Of a stretch of DNA of 64,000 nucleotides, positions 55,401 through 64,000 are shown in pieces (position 1 is the first letter of the stretch; every line of letters begins with the position of its first letter). The notes under the pieces were generated by a model. That model worked only from the letters and a program-made list of their open reading frames with translations, was not told where the DNA came from and did no database searches. A program made the translations under genes and the position numbers. This stretch comes from Struthio camelus (Eukaryota > Chordata > Aves > Struthioniformes > Struthionidae), in contig NC_090952.1 in the NCBI RefSeq assembly GCF_040807025.1, positions 4,232,001 to 4,296,000 of the forward strand. Reading direction: 5' to 3'.

Positions 55401-58400
55401 CCATGAGATGTTCATCTCCTCATGCTTGTTCTTTCCCTAGGGGTTTCTAGCTCCTGGTGAAATCGATCCCCTCAACCGCAGGTTTGCAACCGTCCCCAAA
55501 CCTGATGTGGTGGTCCAAGGTGAGCGGAACAGACCGGTCCCAAACCCCCTCACGCAGAGCAGATTTGTGCCCAGCCAGACTGGGAGCTCTGCCCATGCCA
55601 AATTCATGTAGGTGGCTCTGCTCCCTGCCTGGGAAGCCACAAGTGCAGCCAGATCTTAGCCCTGGCTTGCTAGGGCTCTGCTTTAGCCAGCCCTCTGGCT
55701 AACTGCAGGCTTGTTCACAAAGGTGGCTGCATGTGGGCTGCAATTGAAAGGAGACGGATGTATTTAGTGTCCATGAAGTCCTTTGAGATTTGGAGGGTGC
55801 AAGGGGGCATAAGATGGTGTGTTAGTCCTTCTTATGGACCCCACGTTGTCCCAGGGACCCATCGCTTGTTTCAATCCCCTCTCCAGAGAGGCTGAAAACT
55901 GCTCTGTCCTCTAGCTGCTCAGTGGGGAGGCTTGGGTTTAGTAACTTATGGAAGAGGGAGCAAGGCAGGCCTTCTCTGTAGCAGGAACTTGTCCCTGAAG
56001 GGCTGCTGGACTCCAGACAGCTCCCTCTACGTGATGTGGCACCTTGTGTCCCGAAAGGACTGGGACAGCACTGCCACACCCTTGCGCTCCTGCCTGCTCT
56101 GAGCCTGCTCTGCTCACTCCACAGTGTGCATCCTCGCAGAGACAGAGGAGATCAAAGCCATTCTGAGGAAGGAGGGCATCCATGTGGAGACGGTGGCTGA
56201 TGTGTATCCCATCAGAGTCCAACCTGCCCGCATCCTCAGCCACATCTATGCCCGGTTGGGTAAGCTGGGCAGTGGGCTTCTGAAGCAAAGCGGGTATGGA
56301 AGGGTCTGTCCCATCCCCTTGTGCTCCTGCTTATAGATGGCTGATCTCCTGCCCTGTTGCTCCCTGCCTGGCTGACCAGGGCTCTGCCGTACATTCCTGG
56401 GCCTGGTAATGCTGCTCCTGCTAGAAGGGGAACAGGGTTGGCAGGCAGGGGATTTTGGAGAGGTGAAGCTCTGGCGTTGCAGTTTCAGAGTTGCCCCAGG
56501 GATAGGCAGAGGCTCTGAGCAGTGACCTTAGGGAAAGATCTGGCATGGGCAGGAGCCCGTTCTTGTTCCTGTACCGAAATCGCAATGTTGGGGGTAAGTC
56601 AGACCCCAGGAAAGGGTCCCCTGGCAGTCCCTGGCAGAATAGAGTGCGTAGCCCTGTCGGGATGTTGTTGAAAGGGCAGTAAGAGCATGAGAGGATGGAT
56701 GCGTTGCTAGCTTTCCACGCTTATTCCCTGACAGCACGACTCCTTAGGCACGGAGCTTGTTTTGCAGGAGCTAGAGACCCAGCCTGGGCTGAAGGAGAAA
56801 CCCAATCTGTGACAGGCTGCAAGCACTTGCTAATTTAAGCCACCAAAAGGCCAAGTGTGACATCGGCAAAGGGGACAGGGGAGCAGGAGGATCTCTGTGC
56901 AGAGATGGAGGCGGGTGCTGCCTGGCAGCTGCCAGAGCATCTCTCCATGGGCTTGACGTGGCCAAGGGGCGATGTTGTTGCACTGTCTTGGGCTCTGGGA
57001 GCCATCCAGGAGACTGGTGACACTGATACAGGTGTCAGCTTTAGGGTGGCAGGCAGCTTCCCAGTGTCAGACAGCCCTGCGCAGTGAGAGAGTCCCGGGC
57101 CCTGCCCCAGTATCTGACATCTGCAAAGACCTGCAAGTGTGGCACGTTGTCGAGGTCAGGACTGGCTCTATGTCCCCACTCCAGCAAGAGTCTCTGGGGA
57201 GGGCTTGGGCTTCTCCAGCCCCCTAGGGGGGGCTGTGGGGCCAGGGCATTACCGTCCCTTAGAGCTATGCCAGCTGGATGCTGGAACTTGGGATAACCCA
57301 GCTACAAACCAGGCTTTTCTTGCTGGCAGGTAGCGTAGGGTCCTGTCTAATACGTGCTACTGTGTGCCCTTTTGCAAGGAGGCGTGGGGGAAATGTATTA
57401 AAACTTTTCCCCACAGGCCGCAACAAGCAGATGTGCCTCACAGGACGGCCCTTCCGACGCATGGGTGTCCTTGGGACCTCCAAGCTCTATAACATCAGGA
57501 AGAACATCTTTACCTTTACCCCACAGGTGGGTGGCCCTGAAGGGCAGACAAGGCTTGTTTCTGGCTGTCACACGATCTGCAACCGGGTTGAGCTCTGCAG
57601 AGGTGCTCAGGATGCAGAGCGCTTGCTCCGTTCTGCCAAAGGGTGCTGGGGGGCTGCCACATGGTGCCTCTCCTAAGCTGCCAAGCTGGTACTTGGGAAT
57701 AGCTGCCATCTCACAGCAGTGCTTGTGGGTGTACCAGGGAAAGGAAGCATTTATTCTGTGCTTCCAGGGGATGGGGCAGTGGAGATGGAGTTGAGTCCTG
57801 TTGGCGTGGAGATTTCTCCCCTGAACTACTGGCTGAGCTCTTGAGTTACTGTCTGGGGTGGCCTGATGCTCCCTGAACAGTCTGAATTCCCAGGAGAATG
57901 GAGCAGCCCCAGCTCCGTTGCTGTGCTGCCTGCCTGCTGCTCAAAGCAGCAGAGTTGGTGCCCTTGGCTGTATACGTGCTGGGACGAAATGGTTTTGTTA
58001 CCTTCTGAGGTTCAGTTCCTTGAGAGGGAGGGGAAAAAATCCTTTTGCTCAGTCTGGCAAGGACACCAGGAGGAAGCTGATGGCAAGACAGGGATTCCTC
58101 CGTTTTCTAGGTCCAGCCTAGCATGGTGACAAGGCAGATGTGTGGCTGGCACTGTGGGAAATGCACGTTCTCTTGGGATGGACACAGCACAGACTGGGTG
58201 TGTGTGGCCTGGGAGATGCTGGTGCTGACCTGCTGTGCCACATCCTCATAGCTGTTAGCGTTAGTGGCCAGTAGCTGCTCTGGAGCAGGCACGTGTTGAG
58301 GTTCCCTTGCTGGACTGTAGTGTCACCTACCAGGTAATGTGGAATGAGCTGTCAGCGCCAATGGGCGTGTTGCACACGGCTGTACTGGTGTGGCTAGCCT

Positions 58401-61400
58401 GGCTGAGTGCCTATCAGAAAACGTATGCGATAGCAAAAGGGCCTGGTGGCTGTGGAAAGGGCTGCTCATGTCTCCTGCCCTCTTTGCAGTTTATAGACCA
58501 GCAGCAGTTCTACCTGGCTCTTGACAACACGATGATTGTGGAGATGCTGCGGACAGACCTCTCGTACCTCTGCAGCCGCTGGAGGATGACCGGGCAGCCA
58601 ACCATCACCTTCCCCATCTCTCACACCATGCTTGGTACAGATCTTCCGGCCTCATAGGGTGTTTGGCTAAAACAGCCCCAGAAAGTAGCTTCTGTGCAAG
58701 AAGGGGGTGGATGGATGTGGGACCATCTAGGTGACTGGGACATGGCAGGGGTGGACCAGCCAGCAGCATCCTGTAAAGAGCTCACTACTCCAAGGAATTG
58801 TGCTGGGATGGCAGCTATCCTGGTAGCTAGCAGGGCTGCCTGCCAAGCATTAGTACTCGCAGCTCAAAGGATGTTCCCTGGCTCAGTGGTGTTTGGTCTC
58901 CAAGTCGCTAGGCCTTTTGGGAAGTCTTACGGGAGCAGGGCAGAGATTTTTAGGTCAAGAAAATAATCGCCTTGTGAAAGCGTTCTTGGGGCTGTTCCTG
59001 CATCCTGGTTTGACTCTTCACCAAGCCTGTCTATTAAAGGCTTTTCCTAGAGGATAAGGAGGAGAAAATAGCAAACCAGAAGGACCAGAAAGCTCTGCAA
59101 CGGCTCAGAGCAAAACTGACTTCCCTGGAATAGCTCTCTCCCTTCCCAGCAAGCCCCGTGCAGCGAAGAGACTCCCTTCTGCTTTCAGGCTGTTTCAGTT
59201 TTCCTTGTGTACTTGAAATCCCCTTAGGTGTCTTGAACATGCTCTTAACTGTGGGGCCCTCTACTCCTCCTTCTGCCTCCTAGCAGCTCCCCATCTGCTG
59301 AAGCATAGAAACCTAGGAAGGGAGTGACGGGCTGTTTGGGTCCTGCTGTGTGATGCTGCAGGCTTCACCTCAGGGTGAAATCTCAGGGCCTTGGAGGGTG
59401 TTTTGTCTCGGCTTTGCTGGGAATCCAGCCTAGACAGAGTCCTGAGTTTCCATCTTTGGGTGGTGCTGTTGGTGCCACAGCCTGGCCACGCAACCCAGAG
59501 TAAGGCCCATACCGTGGTGCTGTGCGTGTCTGAATGGCGATCTGGCCTGTGCGTTGCTGGGAGCTTGTTTGAGCAAGAGGACCCGATTGCCTGTTTCTCT
59601 GTCCCCAACAGATGAAACAGGTAACAGTATCCACCCCAAAGTTCTGGCGATGCTTCGGAAGCTGCAGGACGGGTATTTCGGTGGTGCAAGGTGAGTGCAG
59701 CTTCCCGGGGTACAGGAGAGGAGAAGGCTGGTGTCCTCTGAGTTCCTGGTGGGATGGGTGCGAGCTGGGCCTGAGCGCTGGAGCTGAGCAGCAGTTGTTT
59801 CGGGGCAAGTTGTGGAGGTGGGGCAGGATGTGTCGGTCTCCACTGTGCCGTGGGTGCACCCTGGCTACAGTCCTAACAGAGGAGGTGCAAAAGGGGAGGT
59901 ATCTCTTCGTGCCGTTCAATCCATGGCTGTAGGACTCCCCTTCCCCTTTGGGCACCCGTTTCAGTCCCTCACATCTTGTGCTCTCCGATACCTACTTCTG
60001 GCTAGGGAAGCTGCAAACAGCTGGAGCAGGCACTGGGATATTTGTGTGTACTCCCTGGCAAGTGTGTATATCCCTGCTGAAGAGGCCTGCCCTGAATCTA
60101 GGAGGTAAGCCCAAAGGTGCACTGCCTCCCCATTCTTCTCTCCGTGACTTCCCCTCCTCTCGCCCAGGATCCAGACGGGTAAGTTGTCTGAGTTCCTGAC
60201 AACGTCATGCCGAACACACCTCAGCTTCATGGACCCCGGGCCGGAGGGTAAGGTCTTTGCCAACGATTACGAGCTCAGCATTGACAGCTTTGAGGAGCTA
60301 GACCCTGAGGAATGGCTGCATGGCTTGCAGTTAGCAGATGATGGTAAGGGGGAACAGATCAGTTGCTTCTGTGACCTGGAAAATGCTAAACTCACCAGTA
60401 AACCCCTAACTCCAGGCCTCCCTGCCAGGGCCTGCCTCCATGTTCTTAATACACTTGGGTTTCCATCATGTGTTTGTTTTCATCTGACCCTCCATCGATT
60501 AACCTCATCTGTGTGATATTTACAGTGACATTAGCAGGGCGGAGGGGCTGAGTGATTTGATGTGGCTGTTGTAGCCCCCTTGCCAGAGGCATTACCCAGC
60601 CAGATGTTGCTGAGCACAGCCAATGTTCTTGAATGAGCCTCCCAAGCCTTTTAGGCTGTTGTATAGGGAGAAGAGGAGGCCTCAGCGTGCAGGATCTGCT
60701 TTGGGGGTTTGCCTCAAGTTTTTTGGTGCGGTCACTACAAGTGTAGCACAGAAAGTGATGTCAGCACAGAAGACACAGAAAGTGCCTGAAATGGCAGAGA
60801 AGAGCCAACAGGTTCCTTGTCTCTGAACAGTCTCTGGATGTTGTTTTCAGAAGGCCTTTAGCCTTTCCTGGGCAGAGATGTTGGGTAGCTGCTCCATTGT
60901 GTATGCTGAATCAAGGCCAGTGGGCTGTCACGGACAGACTGCCTGCTGGGGACCTGGCCTGTACCTGTGTCGTGGTAGGCTGCTCTTGCCCTGAGACCAT
61001 GGAGGGGTGCAGATTATGCTGTGACCCTTGTAAGCAGGCCTAGATGCATTCTACTCCTGTGTGAGTTGATGATGATCCTCTTCCTAGCCTTCCCATCCAT
61101 CTGCTCTGCCCAGCTCCTTCAATGCACCTGTAGCCAGCCTTTCTACTACTGAGACTCTGAATATTGGGCTTACTTTTCTTGCGTGACTGTCCTCCTCTCA
61201 CTGTGTCTACGTTCTTGGGCTATGCCGCAGCCTCTAGGCCTTTTGCGGGCCACGGCCAGACTTGTCCAAGGTGTCTGCATCTCCAGCTTCAATGGGAGAC
61301 AGGGCCAGCGTGCCCACCTTTAGCTGCTGCGGAGAGGCAAAAGATGCTCAATGTTAAGTTCTTCCTGTGGTCTGATCCTCCATCCAGACAGCCAAATGGG

Positions 61401-62969
61401 AGGATGCTCAGTGTCTGGGGAACTTCTCCAGCATGTCAGCCTCAGCAAAGTCCCCTGCACAGTATGCCTGAGTGGCTGCTCTGCCCGACAGAGCCTCCAA
61501 GCTTTGGCACAGAGCATCCCCACCAGATACAGAAGAGGGATGCTGCGCTATGTTGGCCTCGCAGACCATCCAGAGTTCGCCTGCTGGAGTGTAAGTGCTG
61601 CAGAGCTTGTCTGCTATCTGAAGAGGCAACGCCAAGTCTGCACAGAAGGCTGGAATATATCCTGTGTCCTAGTATGGCTGTGCCCTGACTCTCTGAACCA
61701 GGCATCCCAGGTCCCTGGAGCAGGGCAGCCGTGAACCACACAGCGTTCAGGGAAATCTTGCAACAAGACTGGCATGCCCCCGGCCCGCTGGCTGGAAGCA
61801 TACACTAACAGCTCACCTCTGTGTTGCATTGCCTGACAGCTCGTGTGCTCATATCAGCCTGTGCAGGGGCATCTCCTGCCCTGGGCCATGCCCTTTGCTG
61901 TTGTGCAGTACTGTCTGTGATCTCCTGGATGAGTGGAGATGTGGCTTGATGATGATCACCATCTTCCATGCTGCATGTCGTGGCTCTGGGCACTCCTGTT
62001 CCACCTGGATGTTGAGACCGATGGGAGCTGTTAGAGGCAGAGCAGAGAGCAAGACAGGAGCCAGTGGCTAGTGAAGGAGAACAGGCTTCCCTCCTGTGAG
62101 GTGGTGGTGTCTAATTGCTGTTAATTTCTAATTAGAAATAACTGCTGCCAAACCCACCCTGTTTTGCTCCTATGCTTGGATGGGGTCCCTTCTGTGCTAG
62201 CGTGGTCTCTTCCCAGGTGGTCCTCCCAGGTGGTCTCCTCTTGGATAGGCTCTCCTCAGCAGCATGCCTTCCTGTTCATCCCTGGAGGGACTGAGTGCAA
62301 GGATTTCACTGGGGAGTTCAAGCAAACGCTGATGTCTTTGTGCAGGCTGGAGCACTGCACAAAGCAGTTTCCCTGAGGGGCAGGGACCTGATGGCACTGC
62401 TGGAGATGCAGTGCTGAGTCAACCCTTCAGTCCCCAGCTGGAGCCCAGACAGTTAGCTTAGATGACACCTGTTTTTCAGCTGGGTAATTTCCCTGGTCCA
62501 AGTCTAAAGGCAGTGTCTCCAGGCAGGACTCGGAGGGAGCCAAGCTTGGCTGGAGCTGGTACCTGGTGTCCCAGGAAGCAAAGGCAGCGTAGGAACAGGG
62601 GTGTCACAGCTGCTGTGCTTCATGAGTCCTGCTCCCCTCCCTCTGCCCGTTCGGCTGCTGGTGCTAGCCCTGTGCTGTTGCTGTGTGCAGCAAGCAGAGC
62701 TTTGCCCGTGCTGAGGAGCTCTGCCCTAGATCTGGGGGAAGGACGCCAAGGTGCAGAGTGACTTAAGGCCTCTCTTCTGCCCGCTCTTCCAGCTGACACT
62801 TTTGATGAAGTTGCTCAGTACTTAGATCACCTGCTGCAGCGCACGGCTCCCCGGTCCAGCCTCCCTCCCACTGCCCAGCAGGGAGGGCTGAATCGTTTCC
62901 GAGCTGCTGTACACACCACTCGTGACCTCATGTCCCTGGTGTCTAAGGCTAAAGACCTTCACGTCCAGA
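46803..62969 (+). CDS. PHKA1: Phosphorylase kinase regulatory subunit alpha 1, N-terminal part (runs off the right edge)
   Basis: Nineteen exons with GT-AG borders and matching phases encode about 715 residues of a protein of roughly 1220. The N-terminus [20 protein letters not shown] is that of PHKA1/PHKA2. Choices such as [28 protein letters not shown] and [20 protein letters not shown] follow PHKA1 (muscle form) rather than PHKA2. The part present is the glucoamylase-like (GH15-type) domain, including [36 protein letters not shown] and [10 protein letters not shown]. The product is the largest regulatory subunit of the (alpha beta gamma delta)4 kinase that activates glycogen phosphorylase in response to calcium and phosphorylation. 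The regulatory phosphorylation region, calmodulin-related contacts and C-terminal prenylation site lie outside. Base composition is much less GC-rich than in SHROOM4 and BMP15. Confidence 0.97.
52410..54066 (+). other. PHKA1 intron 9, gene-free
   Basis: At about 1.66 kb this is one of the longer introns. Nothing coding was recognised. It includes an AT-richer part at 52900-53150 with no repeat family that I could name. Confidence 0.6.
60344..62792 (+). other. PHKA1 intron 18, gene-free
   Basis: About 2.45 kb without a recognisable gene. It holds the 16-base palindrome at 62124-62139. In human PHKA1 the neighbouring region is alternatively spliced; no extra exon could be supported here. Confidence 0.6.
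62124..62139. repeat. Perfect 16-bp AT-rich palindrome
   Basis: ATTTCTAATTAGAAAT equals its own reverse complement and has the homeodomain core TAATTA at its centre region (CTAATTAG). CTAATTG occurs again 14 bases before. It lies in PHKA1 intron 18. Confidence 0.7.
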
Positions 62970-64000
62970 GTGAGTAACAGCCCCCTCCATCCTTCCGGGC
63001 TCTGTGTGCTTGGCACCCTCCAGACCTGAGTCCAAGCCAGGCCCTCGTGCTGTGAGAGGCTGAAGTGCCTCTGAGAGCTTTCCTAGGAATCTAGGACCCA
63101 GTGCAACCCTCTGGGAGCTGTGGGGATGTGCTGCTGGCTTTGATGGTGATGGGCTCTTACGTGTGGTGCACAGCAAAGGTGGCTGGGCAGGCTTGGAGCA
63201 GCAGGGGGGACCAAGATGTTTCTCATGCTTCATCTCCCATAGCTGTATCAGTCTGTCACTTGGGCTGTTTCTGGCACAAGGCAGCATTGCAAAGCAGCCC
63301 AGCCCAGGGTCTCATGGGTCGCACGCCTCTGTGCTAGCATCCAGGGTCTAGCATGTTTGCGTTGCCCTCCATGCTATCCTGGGACAGGGCGCGTTCTGTC
63401 TCGATAGGTGTTGTGCTGCTAACGCAGGCAGCTGCTTGCTGGGGTATCCCTTGTAGTCAGACCCCGTCCTGCCTGTGTTCCTCGTTCCATCTGTTCACGC
63501 GCTGTCAGGAGGGCCTGCTAGCACTGCACCATGGAGCGTGCCAGCAGCCACCATGTCATAGCCCTGAGGAACTGGAGTTTTGTGGGGCTAATGTGGTTGT
63601 GGAACCCTCTCTGCCCCAGCCCAGGCCATTTCTGGGACCCAACTGGTCCCTCAGGCTGTGAGTGCCTCCAGCTTGTTCTGCCTGGGTCTGTGCAGACTTG
63701 GGAGCTTCCCTGGCTCTAGTTCCAGGCAATTGCCAAAGACTAGGTGTGGTGAATTGGCCCAGGCTGTGCTGGCTGTCTGCTTGGGCACCAGGAAATGGGC
63801 ACAAAACCTTGTGGCATAGGCAGCTGCACCTCTGTTGGCAGATGACAGTCCTGCAAGAATGCGGGGCTGCTGCGAGCTGTGTGAGACCGCTCAGCAGGGC
63901 TGTATCCATCTTCCCTGAGCATGCCTCGGTTCTTTTCCCAGCATGGCTACATCTGCAGCGGGCAGAAAGCCACCACTGAAAACAGCAGACTAGTGTTTTG
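62970..64000 (+). other. Start of PHKA1 intron 19
   Basis: The GTGAGT donor at 62970 opens this intron. The next exon should begin with sequence for VHMYLP; none was seen before the window ends. Confidence 0.7.

Larger units (their letters stand above)
54067..62969 (+). other. PHKA1: PHKA1 exons 10-19
   Basis: Exons are 54067-54189, 54307-54402, 55104-55211, 55441-55519, 56125-56259, 57417-57526, 58490-58634, 59612-59690, 60168-60343 and 62793-62969. Key blocks are [20 protein letters not shown] (exon 10), [19 protein letters not shown] (exon 12), [20 protein letters not shown] (exon 13), [19 protein letters not shown] (exon 15) and [11 protein letters not shown] (exon 17). Exon 18 ends in an acidic stretch that differs from human, a part known to vary among alpha subunits. 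Exon 19 ends KAKDLHVQ in phase 1, exactly as expected before the human NVHMYLP exon. Confidence 0.93.

Noticed and set aside
46803-62969. Calling the kinase subunit PHKA2
   Set aside because: Several stretches, including [13 protein letters not shown] and [13 protein letters not shown], follow PHKA1 and not PHKA2 as I recall the two proteins.

Overview
The window is nuclear DNA of a sauropsid, most likely a bird or crocodilian. The evidence is GT-AG split genes of vertebrate families, a CR1 LINE 3' tail of avian/crocodilian type at about 28.4 kb, very few other repeats, short introns, and a very GC-rich left two thirds with CpG islands at promoters, as on small archosaur chromosomes. The species cannot be named from sequence alone.

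Five protein-coding genes are supported. From left to right they are: the first coding exon of a type II diacylglycerol kinase, best called DGKK by context (minus strand, 12991-13188, with its large first intron running off the left edge); a complete SHROOM4 (minus strand, eleven coding exons, 18789-33404, 1458 aa); a complete two-exon BMP15 (plus strand, 38729-40207, 371 aa, poly(A) signals near 41255); a complete three-exon LEAP2-like peptide gene (plus strand, 43800-44770, 112-aa precursor, poly(A) signal at 45027); and the first nineteen coding exons of PHKA1 (plus strand, 46803-62969, about 715 of roughly 1220 residues, continuing past the right edge).

DGKK-SHROOM4-BMP15 keeps the order and orientation known from mammalian Xp11.22, whereas PHKA1 belongs to Xq13 in humans. 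The most striking item is the LEAP2-like gene beside BMP15. Ordinary LEAP2 lies beside GDF9, the sister gene of BMP15, in the human SHROOM1-GDF9-UQCRQ-LEAP2 cluster at 5q31. The block SHROOM4-BMP15-LEAP2-like therefore looks like the second copy of one ancestral SHROOM-GDF9/BMP15-LEAP2 block. This LEAP2 copy keeps the MTPFWR start of the mature hormone and the four-cysteine core, but has a fifth, terminal cysteine and a different tail.

The genes probably do not form a pathway. SHROOM4 organises actin, BMP15 is an oocyte growth factor, the LEAP2-like product is a secreted peptide hormone or defence peptide, and PHKA1 controls glycogen breakdown. Non-coding features include CpG islands at the DGKK, SHROOM4 and PHKA1 starts, alternating purine-pyrimidine repeat tracts upstream of each of the three, several minisatellites, MIR-like core fragments, and a change of base composition near 47 kb. 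Exon borders were read by eye from splice signals, reading phase and remembered family sequences; no alignment program was run.
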